From Paenibacillus tengchongensis (GTDB lineage Bacteria > Bacillota > Bacilli > Paenibacillales > Paenibacillaceae), in contig NZ_WACP01000005.1 in the NCBI RefSeq assembly GCF_008973665.1, forward strand, positions 62,001 to 126,000: 64,000 bases of DNA, written 5' to 3'. Of this stretch, positions 6,925 through 14,956 are shown in pieces. A program made the translations under genes and the position numbers. Every line of letters starts with the position of its first letter. The stretch's first letter is position 1. A model generated the notes under the pieces. It had not been told where the DNA came from. It did not search any database and saw nothing but the letters and a program-made list of their open reading frames with translations.

Positions 6925-9900
6925 CTACATTTTCAGCGTATTCGCCTTCTCCTCGCTTGCCGAACCGCTGAACGGCCACCAGTTGGCCCGGCCGAACATC
7001 CGCACCATCACTGGCACGAAGAACGGCAGGAACAGCAGCGCATACAGTGCCAGACCGGCGAGAACGACGGTCGCAATCTGCATCATGGACAGGACGCCGG
7101 ACGGATACATAGAGGCAAAGGTTCCGCCCAGGATCAGCACCGCAGACAGGATCACCGTACCCATATTGCGCATAGCATGCAGCATCGCTTCACGCACATT
7201 CCAGCTCTTGTTCTCGTTGAAGCGCGACATCAGGAAGATGCTGTAATCGACGCCGAGGGCGACCAGCATGACAAAGCTAAAGAACGGCGTGCTCCAGGTG
7301 ATGCCGGAGTAGTCCAGCAGATTGACAAAGATCGCCTCGGTGATGCCGAGTGCGGTAAAGTAGGTGACCACCAGCGAGAGCATCAGGTAGACCGGCATTA
7401 CAATGGAACGCAGCAGAACCACCAGAATAATAAAGATTCCCGCCAGCATCAGGATAACCGTCCGTGTATAATCCTCGCCCGAAATCGTCTGCAAATCATT
7501 GTACGTGCTGGTTACGCCGCTGATTGCCGTTTCGGCGTTCTCCAGCTTGGTCCCCTGAACAGCACGGTCAACAGCAGACTGGATATCATCCACGCTGTCA
7601 ATGGCCGCCTCACTGTACGGATTCTCGGCAAAAATCACATCCAGGGTCATGACCTTGCGGTCCCCAGACAGATAGGTGTCGAACACCTGCCGGATACCGT
7701 CCGCTTCCAGCGCTTCCGCCGGGACGAAGAAACCGCTCAGCTCATCATCCTGCAGATTCTGGATTTGCTGCAGATACCCCTTCGCCGAATCCAGGCCTCC
7801 GGTAATTTGCGCCAGTCCGTCGGCGCTTTGCTCCAGTCCGTCCGTCAACTGGCCAAGCTGGCCGGAGAGCTGGGCGAAACCGTCAGCGAGCTGCTGCTGG
7901 CCGCCCTGCAGCTCCTCCAGTCCGCCGGTAATGGACGGAATCTTGTCAATGATCTGGCCTTGACCGGCCGCCGCCTGATTCAGCCCAGTCTGCAGCTGGC
8001 CGATTCCGGCAACCAGCCGGTTCAGCCCCTGGGCCAGCTGCGTCTGTCCGGCTACTGCCTGGGCATAGCCGGCATTCGCCTCCGTCAGGCCCGCGGCCGC
8101 GTCTTCAAGCTGCCCGGTGATCTCCCCGAGTCCGGCTGCCAGTTGGGCCGCTCCGGCTCCCGTCTGCGTGACTGTCCCTTTGATGGTCTGGTAATTCGCA
8201 TCCTGCAGCAGATCCGGATGTCCGCTCTCCAGACCTGTGAAGGAAGCTTCCAGTCCGTTCAAGGCTGTGGATACCCCCTGCAGCTGTGTCTCCAATTCGC
8301 CAAGACCGCCGCCAAGCGCATTCAGCCCCGTGCCGACGGTCTTGTAACCCTCCAGCAGCCGGGCGTTTGCATCCGCGAGCTGCTTGGCGCTGGCCGCTGC
8401 CCGGGCAAGCCCGTCCTTGATTTCCCCGGCGCCGGCGGAGCCGCTGCGGATGCCGTTCCCGATCTGCTCCAGCCCCTCGCCGAGCTGGACGATGCCTTCC
8501 TTCAGCGCGGCCGTGCCTTCGGTCAGCTGCGCGCTGCCTGCTGCAGCCTCCGCCAGCTTTGGCTCATTGCCCCTAAGCTGCTCCCCGGCTTCCGCCAGTC
8601 CCGATTGGATCTGGCTTAAACCTTCATTGCTCTGATCCAGTCCTTCCGAAAGTGTAGCGACCTGGGTAGGAATCAGGAAATCATTCATCTGTTCACCTGT
8701 CGGCCGGGACATGCTGCGCACGGACTTCACACCGTCCACCTTCACCAGCTCGCGGCTGATTTTCTCCGCCAGCCCCATATATTCCGCATTGTCCATCCGG
8801 TCGTCGTTCTTGATGACAATCTTGCCCGGCATCGATTCACCCGGACCGAAGCTGTCCGCGATGATATTGAAGCCCTTGACCGAATCGTAGCCTGAGCCGA
8901 TTTCATCCATGCTGTTGAAGGACAGCTTACCGTCATAGGTGACGAGGAACGGAACGACGATGACCGCAACCAGCAGCAGCGCCGCCCAGGGTCTTTTGAA
9001 GGAGAAGGAACCTGCAGCTCCCCAGATCTTGCTCTCGCTGTGCTCCAGCTTGCCGCGCGACGGCCAGAACAGCTTCTTGCCCAGCACCGCCATAAAGAAA
9101 GGAACAATCGTCACCAGCGCCAGCAGCATTACGGCAATGCCGACTGCCACCGCCACTGCGGAACGGTACAGCATGAACTTCGACAGTCCAATCGCCACAA
9201 AGCCGACGAACACCGCCAGCCCGGAATAAAACACCGTTCCCCCGGCCTTCCGGTAGGTTGCGATAATTGCGCTTTGCGTGTCTTCCGCCGCGGACAGCTC
9301 TTCCTTAAACCGGCTGATCAGCAGAATACAATAGTCCGTACCGATCCCGAACAGCACCGCTACCATAAAGATCTGCGTGAATGTCGACAGCGGGAAATCA
9401 AAGCGGTCCACCAGGAACGCCACGACCGACTGGGATACGATATAGCTCAGCCCGACGGTGAGCAGCGGCACGAACGGAGCCACCAGCGAGCGGAACACGA
9501 CAAACAGAATCAGCAAAATAAAGATCACGGTAATGTATTCTGATTTCTTAAGACCCGCTTCCGAGCTGACAATGGTGTCCTCTGTAATCAGCCCCTCACT
9601 GGTCAGATAATGCTCTGCCTGCACTCCGCCCAGCAGCTCATCGACCTTGTCCGGCAGTTCTTTGACGGCTTCCTCTCCGCCGCTTACGGATAATGCAACC
9701 ATAATGGTTTTGCCGTCCGTGGAAATCAGGGTATCCGCAAGGCCCGGCACCGTGAACGGATCGTTGATCGAATCCACATTCAGCTCCGCCTTGTTCGCAG
9801 CCAGCGTCTCCACGCCCTGCTTTACGCTCTCCTTCGCCTCAGTGCCCAATCCATCCGGATTGTGGAATACGAGCGCCACCTGGTGCAGGGTCTCCCCGCC

Positions 9901-10083
9901 CTTGGCATCGGATACTTCTCTAAGTATTTCAGCAGCCCGGGAGGACGGATAGCCCTCCGGAACGGCGATTTGCCCCTTCTCGCGCACCAGATCGCCCATC
10001 CCCGGCGCTGTCAGGAACAACACTACAGCGATCGCCAGCCAGACGGCGATGATGGCCCATTTGGCCTTCAGAATGAATCTCAC
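6925..10083 (-). CDS. MMPL/RND-type exporter with long helical repeat insert, 1052 aa
   Basis: N-terminal and C-terminal MMPL transmembrane bundles (about residues 170-370 and 860-1035; RFKEELSAAEDTQSA and LGVDYSIFLMSRFNENK are typical) place this in the YdfJ-like lipid/drug exporter group of the RND superfamily. Between them lies a large extracellular region with more than 300 residues of Gly/Gln/Leu-rich helical repeats of the form GLxQLxxGLxQ, as in YhgE/Pip and some MmpL proteins. This makes it longer than the usual ~720-aa Bacillus member. The GTG start overlaps the stop of the upstream marR gene (GTGA) after GGAGG. The likely role is export of lipophilic or toxic compounds under MarR control. 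Confidence 0.9.
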   Translation of the reverse strand: MRFILKAKWAIIAVWLAIAVVLFLTAPGMGDLVREKGQIAVPEGYPSSRAAEILREVSDAKGGETLHQVALVFHNPDGLGTEAKESVKQGVETLAANKAELNVDSINDPFTVPGLADTLISTDGKTIMVALSVSGGEEAVKELPDKVDELLGGVQAEHYLTSEGLITEDTIVSSEAGLKKSEYITVIFILLILFVVFRSLVAPFVPLLTVGLSYIVSQSVVAFLVDRFDFPLSTFTQIFMVAVLFGIGTDYCILLISRFKEELSAAEDTQSAIIATYRKAGGTVFYSGLAVFVGFVAIGLSKFMLYRSAVAVAVGIAVMLLALVTIVPFFMAVLGKKLFWPSRGKLEHSESKIWGAAGSFSFKRPWAALLLVAVIVVPFLVTYDGKLSFNSMDEIGSGYDSVKGFNIIADSFGPGESMPGKIVIKNDDRMDNAEYMGLAEKISRELVKVDGVKSVRSMSRPTGEQMNDFLIPTQVATLSEGLDQSNEGLSQIQSGLAEAGEQLRGNEPKLAEAAAGSAQLTEGTAALKEGIVQLGEGLEQIGNGIRSGSAGAGEIKDGLARAAASAKQLADANARLLEGYKTVGTGLNALGGGLGELETQLQGVSTALNGLEASFTGLESGHPDLLQDANYQTIKGTVTQTGAGAAQLAAGLGEITGQLEDAAAGLTEANAGYAQAVAGQTQLAQGLNRLVAGIGQLQTGLNQAAAGQGQIIDKIPSITGGLEELQGGQQQLADGFAQLSGQLGQLTDGLEQSADGLAQITGGLDSAKGYLQQIQNLQDDELSGFFVPAEALEADGIRQVFDTYLSGDRKVMTLDVIFAENPYSEAAIDSVDDIQSAVDRAVQGTKLENAETAISGVTSTYNDLQTISGEDYTRTVILMLAGIFIILVVLLRSIVMPVYLMLSLVVTYFTALGITEAIFVNLLDYSGITWSTPFFSFVMLVALGVDYSIFLMSRFNENKSWNVREAMLHAMRNMGTVILSAVLILGGTFASMYPSGVLSMMQIATVVLAGLALYALLFLPFFVPVMVRMFGRANWWPFSGSASEEKANTLKM

Positions 10084-10532
10084 GGATTTCTCCCTCCACT
10101 CTCCTGCATCAGCGATGCCAGCTTCTCAAACTGGGTCACGAACATCTCAATCTCATCTTCCTTAAAATGCAGCAAATACGGCGCAATGATCTGCTGCACC
10201 TCAATTTCGGCAATCCGGTACACCTCTTCGCCGTGCGGCGTTAAGGTCAAATACACCAGCCGCCGGTCCTGTTCGTCACGCGTCCGCTCCAGCATCCCCG
10301 CATCCACCAAGCGGTTGATGATTGCGGTAATGGAGCTTTTGCCGACGGCAACGGCTTCCGACAGGTAAGTCGAGGTGCAGTGCTCCTGTCCCCGGATCAG
10401 CCGCAGGATGCTGAACTGATCGTTCGTCAGCCCATCCGGAATCCGTTCTTTTATGCGGGAGCTGACCTGCCTGGTCACAATGCCGTAAGCGTCTATGTAG
10501 CGGTTAATCCACTTCTCCGCCTCTTCATTCAT
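10080..10532 (-). CDS. MarR-family transcriptional regulator, 150 aa
   Basis: A winged-helix MarR protein: LTNDQFSILRLI starts the DNA-binding domain, AVAVGKSSITAIINRLVDAGMLERTRDEQDRR is read across the recognition helix and wing, and dimerisation helices lie at both ends. The ATG at 10532 has AGGAGG seven bases upstream; a TTG codon 21 bases earlier is inside the leader and less likely. It is cotranscribed with the overlapping MMPL exporter. A dyad in its promoter suggests autoregulation with relief by a ligand, the normal MarR scheme. The ligand is unknown. Confidence 0.92.
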   Translation of the reverse strand: MNEEAEKWINRYIDAYGIVTRQVSSRIKERIPDGLTNDQFSILRLIRGQEHCTSTYLSEAVAVGKSSITAIINRLVDAGMLERTRDEQDRRLVYLTLTPHGEEVYRIAEIEVQQIIAPYLLHFKEDEIEMFVTQFEKLASLMQESGGRNP

Positions 10533-10555
10533 CAGCGAACCTCCTAATCTCAATA

Positions 10556-10592
10556 ATAGTTTTATAATCGAACTGTTCTACAGTAAAACTAT
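10556..10592. promoter_or_regulatory. Dyad operator in the marR-MMPL promoter
   Basis: Perfect 9-bp arms ATAGTTTTA (10556-10564) and TAAAACTAT (10584-10592) flank a 19-bp spacer that itself contains ACTGT-TCT-ACAGT. On the minus strand the segment overlaps a plausible -10 (TATAAA) just upstream of the marR leader. This fits a MarR binding site that occludes RNA polymerase. Confidence 0.6.
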
Positions 10593-10641
10593 ATGGCTCC
10601 CCACCTGAAAAGTCAATGCGGATTCCGCATCTGCGCACACC

Positions 10642-10663
10642 AAAAAAGCCCCCTCAATGGGGC
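10642..10663 (-). terminator. Terminator after the decayed gene
   Basis: GCCCC-ATTGA-GGGGGC on the minus strand followed by six T residues. It directly follows the final stop of the pseudogene, an intact remnant of the original unit. Confidence 0.7.
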
Positions 10664-10667
10664 AGCC

Positions 10668-11051
10668 CTAGCTCCTATTATTAAATTGTTCCGGGTACAG
10701 CTCTTGATTCAGCTCGCTTGCCGCTTGCATGAACTGATCCAGCAGGGATTCGCCTGTGGTGGATTTGTTTAAGGCTTGGCGCTCCGCCTGCTGTCAAACT
10801 GTAAATCAATTCCCCTTTCTGCTTCAGTTCACCTTATTGAATTTCTCCAGTGCGCTTTACGGATGGAGTTCGGCTTACAGTTCTCCGGCCTTGCCCGCAA
10901 GTTCCTTTAATTTCTGTCCATCTTCTGTTGTTGCATGCGCTACACCAGCGCTTTTTTTCTGCACTTCATAGCTTTCGTTATTGCTCCAAACAAAGCCGTA
11001 GACCGCCAATGTCCCGCAGACAGAGAGAATCATCCACGCTTGTTTCTTCAA
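10668..11051 (-). pseudogene. Decayed gene for a membrane-anchored small protein
   Basis: One minus-strand frame reads as protein over 128 codons but has five internal stops clustered within about 85 bases (codons at 10794, 10806, 10824, 10857 and 10875). The first 58 codons encode a basic N-terminus, a hydrophobic anchor (MILSVCGTLAVYGFVW) and a polar helix (DGQKLKELAGKAGEL). After the stops, a coherent helical segment (QQAERQALNKSTTGESLL, then LLDQFMQAASELNQEL) runs to a TAG, and a terminator follows. No frameshift is needed to join the two ends. The upstream TTG start lacks a strong ribosome binding site. The family is not recognised. An alternative is that only the 58-aa N-terminal part is still translated. 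Confidence 0.6.
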
Positions 11052-11073
11052 TTGTTCTCAGCTCATTTCACAC

Positions 11074-11110
11074 GAAAAAAAGAGAAAATCCGTATCACGG
11101 ATCTCCTCTC
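11074..11110 (-). terminator. Terminator of the GNAT gene
   Basis: On the minus strand, ATCCGT-GAT-ACGGAT within longer GAGA/TCTC arms is followed by TTTTCTCTTTTTTT, about 55 bases after the acetyltransferase stop. Confidence 0.75.
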
Positions 11111-11163
11111 GAAATGAACAAAGCTCTATTTCAGTACAAAACAGCTATCGTTTCCTAAACGGA

Positions 11164-11607
11164 TTACTCCTCATCCTCCAACTCGTCCACCTCATACACA
11201 CAGCGGAACAGCTCAATGCCTGCCGCGTTCTCGCCCAGGCTGTAGACCATAAAGCCGAGGCTGCGGTAAAAGTCGGCGGCAATCTCGTCTTCGGTCTCCG
11301 CCAGCACGTACCGCGGATTCCGGGCCGCCATCAGCTCCAGGATCATCCCCCGGGCGTAGCCTTTGCCCCGGTTCTCAGGCAGCACGGCGATATGGCGGAG
11401 CTCCAGGGAGCCGTCTTCGGTCTCCTCGTATCCGACCAGCCCGACCAGCAGCTCCTCTTCCTCCCACCCGGCAAGCTGCAAAGCGCTGGACTCTCCATAT
11501 TCGGCTGAGACACCAGCGAGGGCCTCGGGATCTTCCATTACGGCATAGCCTAACAGCTCCTGCACTTCAGGCGAGCCGGTACGTGTCTTTAAATCAACTA
11601 GCATCAT
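11164..11607 (-). CDS. GNAT-family N-acetyltransferase, 147 aa
   Basis: The acetyl-CoA binding motif A is clear: LRHIAVLPENRGKGYARGMI contains the R/Q-x-x-G-x-G/A pyrophosphate loop. It is followed by the motif B region (EIAADFYRSLGFMVYSLGEN). The acceptor substrate cannot be inferred. Two adjacent ATG codons follow AGGAGG; the second (11604) is slightly better spaced, so the N-terminus may be one residue shorter. The tail is acidic (VDELEDEE). It lies directly downstream of the vanZ-like gene with its own ribosome binding site and terminator. Confidence 0.88.
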   Translation of the reverse strand: MMLVDLKTRTGSPEVQELLGYAVMEDPEALAGVSAEYGESSALQLAGWEEEELLVGLVGYEETEDGSLELRHIAVLPENRGKGYARGMILELMAARNPRYVLAETEDEIAADFYRSLGFMVYSLGENAAGIELFRCVYEVDELEDEE

Positions 11608-11636
11608 TTATCCTCCTAAAGTAAAGATACTTCCCC

Positions 11637-12065
11637 TTATTTCCGCTTCGCGAACCCGAGCAGGGCATATCCGATCCACACGCCCAGCAGATTGAGCAGC
11701 AGATCGTCGATGTCAAAGCTGCCGACATGCAGCAGCATCTGCAGACATTCCAGGAGCAGAATCCAAAGAACGGAATATAGGGTCAGGCGTACGATGGAAC
11801 GCAGCCTTCCCCGGACCAGCGGCAGTAAAAAGCCGAACGGAACAAACACGGCGACATTGCCGAGCAGATTCACCAGCCTGTAGCCATAGGACACCCCGTT
11901 GTCCAGGTTAAAATACAGCTTGATCGTCCGCAGCGGCTCCAGATTGTACTGCAGCGGACCTTCAGGGTCCGGCGTGCGTCCAAATCCGATGAACATCCAG
12001 TATATCACTGTCCCGGCGTAAAAGAACAGGAGCAGCCGCGCCCAAATGCGGCGCGGCTGTTTCAC
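11637..12065 (-). CDS. VanZ-family membrane protein, 142 aa
   Basis: The protein has four predicted membrane helices (LLLFFYAGTVIYWMF, LLGNVAVFVPFGFLLPL, LTLYSVLWILLLECLQ, LLNLLGVWIGYALLGF). It shows the VanZ-like signature NxxxFxPxGFLLP and a conserved ECLQ-x6-GSFDIDDLLLNLLG block. VanZ homologues modestly affect teicoplanin resistance in enterococci, but most chromosomal members have no defined role. The GTG start at 12065 follows GAGGAC. A longer frame upstream overlaps rpiA and is not supported, although a GTG overlapping the rpiA stop (12128) is an alternative. It is probably cotranscribed after rpiA. Confidence 0.82.
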   Translation of the reverse strand: MKQPRRIWARLLLFFYAGTVIYWMFIGFGRTPDPEGPLQYNLEPLRTIKLYFNLDNGVSYGYRLVNLLGNVAVFVPFGFLLPLVRGRLRSIVRLTLYSVLWILLLECLQMLLHVGSFDIDDLLLNLLGVWIGYALLGFAKRK

Positions 12066-12111
12066 ACTTGTCCTCGCAGTCTGCGAAGACCGGGTCTTGC
12101 GGCTGTTCGAT

Positions 12112-12798
12112 TTAGCGATGCCCCTCACCCTCAATAACCGTGATGCTACCGTCGGCATGCCCGACAATGGCCAGCGAAGCGATGCCAATGAAGAGGCCGT
12201 GTTCCACAACGCCCGGGATGCGCTGCAGCGCCAGGGCCAGCTCCGGTGCGGAGGCAATGGCCCCGAAGCGGCAATCGGCGATATAGTTGCCGTTGTCCGT
12301 CTTGTACAATTCGCCGCCCTTGCGCCGGAGCTCGGCCTGGCAGCCCAGCTTGCCCAGCGCGGCAAGCGTCCACTCCCAGGCAAAAGGCACAATCTCGACC
12401 GGCAGCGGGAATTGACCCAGCGTATCCACGACCTTGCTCTCGTCGGCGATGACGATCATCCGGGCGCTGCCTGTCGCTACAATCTTCTCACGCAGCAGCG
12501 CGCCGCCGCCGCCCTTGATTAGCTGCAGTCCGCCGTCGAGCTCATCCGCCCCGTCGATGGTGACATCCAGTCTGTCGATATCCCCGAAGGCCAGCAGCGG
12601 AATGCCGAGCTCGCGGGCCTGATCCTCCGAAGCCTGTGAAGTGGCAACCGCCGTAATTTGCAGCCCTTCCTTGACCCTCTCGCCCAGCTTGCGGATGGCC
12701 CAATATGCGGTAGAGCCGGTACCCAGCCCGACCTTCATGCCGTCCGTTATGTACTCCACGGCCTTCTCTGCCGCTAGCTGCTTTACATTGACACTCAT
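12112..12798 (-). CDS. rpiA: Ribose-5-phosphate isomerase A, 228 aa
   Basis: RpiA converts ribose 5-phosphate and ribulose 5-phosphate in the non-oxidative pentose phosphate pathway. The family blocks are all present: GLGTGSTAYWAIRKLG near residue 24-39, TIDGADELD (active-site Asp/Glu), KGGGGALLREK, and the phosphate-loop and dimer segments to the end. The length is normal. The ATG is chosen because AGGAGG lies six bases before it. An in-frame upstream ATG lacks one. The macrodomain gene lies 70 bases upstream in the same direction. A transaldolase-like gene is transcribed divergently nearby, so pentose phosphate functions cluster loosely. Confidence 0.95.
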   Translation of the reverse strand: MSVNVKQLAAEKAVEYITDGMKVGLGTGSTAYWAIRKLGERVKEGLQITAVATSQASEDQARELGIPLLAFGDIDRLDVTIDGADELDGGLQLIKGGGGALLREKIVATGSARMIVIADESKVVDTLGQFPLPVEIVPFAWEWTLAALGKLGCQAELRRKGGELYKTDNGNYIADCRFGAIASAPELALALQRIPGVVEHGLFIGIASLAIVGHADGSITVIEGEGHR

Positions 12799-12867
12799 GA
12801 TTAGCCTCCTAAATAATCCGTAATATAACCCAAGCAATGTTTCCCTTATCCCCCGCAGGTCTGTCTC

Positions 12868-13422
12868 TTACCTGCAGCTTTCCAGCAGTTCGCGGTAAAT
12901 CGCGGCATTATCCGGCTCAAAGCAGACGAAAGCAATGCGCTTCAGCGGCATATTCGCAGCCGTCTTCTCCCTGATGAAACGCACTACAGACGTTACCGCG
13001 ATTTGAGCTGCCGCCGATTTAGGGAAATTATACACACCGGTCCCGATATTCGGAAAAGCGATGCTCTGCGCCCCTTCGGCGCAGGCGAGATTCAAGCTGG
13101 TGCTGTAGCATTCGGCCAGGACCGCCGTTTCGTTCGCGCTTCCGCCCTTCCAGATCGGCCCTACCGTATGAATGATCCCCCGGAATGGCAAGCTTCCGGC
13201 AGAGGTCAGCGCGGCATCGCCGGGCAATACTTTGCCCTGTCTTTGGCGGATAGCGGCGCATTCTTCGGCAATCCGCCGTCCGCCAGCCCGGTGAATGGCG
13301 CCGTCCACGCCTCCGCCGCCATAAAGGCCCGAATTGGCGGCATTTACGATATAATCCCCCTGCCAGCGTGTAATATCGCCTTCAATAACCTCAAGCAGCA
13401 CTTGTTCAATATGAACCTGCAT
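12868..13422 (-). CDS. Macrodomain protein (O-acetyl-ADP-ribose deacetylase type), 184 aa
   Basis: This is a single macrodomain of the YmdB/MacroD class. NAANSGLYGGGGVDGAIHRA carries the conserved Asn and the GGGGVDGAI substrate loop, GIIHTVGP follows, and PNIGTGVYNFP forms the second ligand loop. Such proteins hydrolyse O-acetyl-ADP-ribose or remove ADP-ribose from proteins. Activity here is inferred from the retained Asn and Asp. The ATG follows AAAGGAGGAG. The upstream hypothetical gene overlaps its 5' end by 17 bases, so the two are likely coupled. Confidence 0.9.
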   Translation of the reverse strand: MQVHIEQVLLEVIEGDITRWQGDYIVNAANSGLYGGGGVDGAIHRAGGRRIAEECAAIRQRQGKVLPGDAALTSAGSLPFRGIIHTVGPIWKGGSANETAVLAECYSTSLNLACAEGAQSIAFPNIGTGVYNFPKSAAAQIAVTSVVRFIREKTAANMPLKRIAFVCFEPDNAAIYRELLESCR

Positions 13423-13882
13423 GTCCGGTCTCCTCCTTTATAACGGCCATAAGACGCCTGATTAACTCCCGCTCTCCCTTCCGGTCCGCATGTTCCGTGA
13501 ACATTTCAGGCACCGGCTTGTCCCCCTGAATGGCAGCGGAGCGGATATGCTGAATCATTAACCGTTCCGCACTCTGCATGTCCAGCTGACCGCTGCCGGC
13601 AGGGACACGGCACAGTGCCAGCGCCCTGCCTGATTCCCCCGCCGCAGTTTCCTCTCCGGTTCCCGCCAGAACAGTGAACTGGAACAGGGGGACCGCCCCG
13701 GGCAGCTTCTCGTGCGGCGCAAAGGACCTGTGGCGGATCGAGTACATCCGTGAGCTCAAACGGATATCGTTCTCTTCCGCCTGCCGCTCGCCGAGAAGCC
13801 TCCGGTTCTGCCGGGCGAACAGGCCGGCGGCCAGCAGCAGAAACAGCACAATCCCTGCGAACTCTATATACAGCTCTGCCAC
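13406..13882 (-). CDS. Uncharacterised single-pass membrane protein, 158 aa
   Basis: An N-terminal hydrophobic segment (FAGIVLFLLLAAGLFA, residues 8-23) is followed by a basic stretch and a soluble domain with no recognised motif. The C-terminus is helical and charged (ERELIRRLMAVIKEETG). The GTG start lacks a strong Shine-Dalgarno, so the exact N-terminus is uncertain. It overlaps the macrodomain gene by 17 bases. A TAATAT box with a TTGCGG-like -35 lies upstream and would drive this gene, the macrodomain gene and perhaps rpiA. The function is unknown. Confidence 0.6.
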   Translation of the reverse strand: MAELYIEFAGIVLFLLLAAGLFARQNRRLLGERQAEENDIRLSSRMYSIRHRSFAPHEKLPGAVPLFQFTVLAGTGEETAAGESGRALALCRVPAGSGQLDMQSAERLMIQHIRSAAIQGDKPVPEMFTEHADRKGERELIRRLMAVIKEETGHAGSY

Positions 13883-14012
13883 CCCATTTTTCCGAAGTCA
13901 ACAAACACTCTACTATATTATCATGGAGCGTTCAGACCGCAAATGGTCCAAACGGCAGAAATCGCTTTTTTCTGTATTCTATAAAGTTATTTTGAAATAT
14001 TCAAGTTAACAG

Positions 14013-14041
14013 TTGAAACTTTGGTTGGCATGACTCATAAT
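14013..14041 (+). promoter_or_regulatory. SigA-type promoter of the transaldolase gene
   Basis: TTGAAA (14013-14018) and CATAAT (14036-14041) are separated by exactly 17 bases and lie about 50 bases before the start codon. Confidence 0.75.
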
Positions 14042-14093
14042 AAAGCTGTGATCAGGTTTGCCAACTCATAGAGATCAAGGGAGGATATTTTCA

Positions 14094-14741
14094 ATGAAAT
14101 TTTTCTTGGACACTGGTAATATTGAAGAAATCAAACGGATTACCCGGCTCGGTCTGGTTGACGGCGTCACCACGAACCCGTCGCTGATCGCTAAGGAAGG
14201 CCGACTGTTCAAGGATGTTATTAAAGAAATCGTTGAGATCGTACCCGGTCCGGTCAGCGCCGAAGTTATCGGCCTCACTGCAGAGCAAATGCTTAAAGAA
14301 GCTCTGGAAATCGCCGAATGGGCTCCCAACGTCGTTATCAAGCTGCCTATGACCGAAGACGGTCTGGAAGCCTGCTACGAATTGACCAAGAAAGGCATCA
14401 AAACCAATGTAACGCTGATCTTCTCTGCGGCTCAGGGCCTGATGGCCGCCAAAGCCGGCGCAACATATATCAGCCCGTTCGTCGGACGCCTGGACGACAT
14501 CGGCGTTGACGGCATGAAGCTGATCAAAGACCTTAAGACCATCCTGACGAACTATGGCCTGCAATCGGAAATTATCGCCGCCAGCATCCGCAACATCGCG
14601 CATGTTGAACAGGCTGCTATTGCTGGTGCCCACATCGCCACTATTCCGGGCTCGCTGCTGCCTTCGCTCTGGAAGCATCCGCTGACCGACAACGGCATCG
14701 AACGTTTCCTCAAGGACTGGGAAAAGGTTCCTCAAGCTTAA
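14094..14741 (+). CDS. fsa: Transaldolase / fructose-6-phosphate aldolase family, 215 aa
   Basis: This is the short single-barrel transaldolase subfamily (TalC/FSA). [15 protein letters not shown] at the start, [14 protein letters not shown], the Schiff-base lysine K83 in VVIKLPMT, and [15 protein letters not shown] are characteristic. Members either act as transaldolase in the pentose phosphate pathway or cleave fructose 6-phosphate; the sequence alone does not separate these securely. The ATG follows GGGAGG at the right spacing. A longer upstream frame starting at 14058 lacks a ribosome binding site. It is monocistronic between its own promoter and a strong terminator. Confidence 0.93.
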   Translation: MKFFLDTGNIEEIKRITRLGLVDGVTTNPSLIAKEGRLFKDVIKEIVEIVPGPVSAEVIGLTAEQMLKEALEIAEWAPNVVIKLPMTEDGLEACYELTKKGIKTNVTLIFSAAQGLMAAKAGATYISPFVGRLDDIGVDGMKLIKDLKTILTNYGLQSEIIAASIRNIAHVEQAAIAGAHIATIPGSLLPSLWKHPLTDNGIERFLKDWEKVPQA

Positions 14742-14769
14742 TAGCTACACCTAGCCAAACCAGCCAAGC

Positions 14770-14827
14770 AACACCTTCTGCCCTGCAGTACCGTACCCGG
14801 TCTGCAGGGACAGAAGGTGTTTTTTTG
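14770..14827 (+). terminator. Strong intrinsic terminator of the transaldolase gene
   Basis: Long arms AACACCTTCTG/CAGAAGGTGTT plus inner CCCTGCAG/CTGCAGGG form a nearly perfect stem, followed by a seven-T run. Confidence 0.9.
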
Positions 14828-14879
14828 TCTGCTTAATACATGTTGGCACCTTGTTTGAAAGCCGGAATGTAAATTTTCA

Positions 14880-14909
14880 TTGCAGAATAGAATATTTACA
14901 TGCTACAAT
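14880..14909 (+). promoter_or_regulatory. Promoter of the second marR gene
   Basis: TTGCAG (14880-14885) and TACAAT (14904-14909) are spaced by 18 bases. The operator-like dyad starts immediately downstream. Confidence 0.6.
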
Positions 14910-14931
14910 AATAATTGTTATGACAAGTATT
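14910..14931 (+). promoter_or_regulatory. MarR-type operator
   Basis: AATAATTGT-TATG-ACAAGTATT forms 9-bp arms with one mismatch around a 4-base centre. It abuts the -10 box and covers the expected transcription start, a position suited to autorepression by the MarR protein encoded next. Confidence 0.6.
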
Positions 14932-14956
14932 ATTCATGCAGAAGGGATGTTGCTTT

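Noticed and set aside
7177..8619. A 480-codon open frame on the plus strand
   Set aside because: It is antisense to the repeat region of the MMPL exporter. The regular Gln/Leu/Gly codons of the repeat keep the opposite frame open.
12066..12392. A longer N-terminus for the VanZ-like protein
   Set aside because: The extension overlaps rpiA coding sequence in another frame, and a GTG with a ribosome binding site exists just before the first membrane helix.
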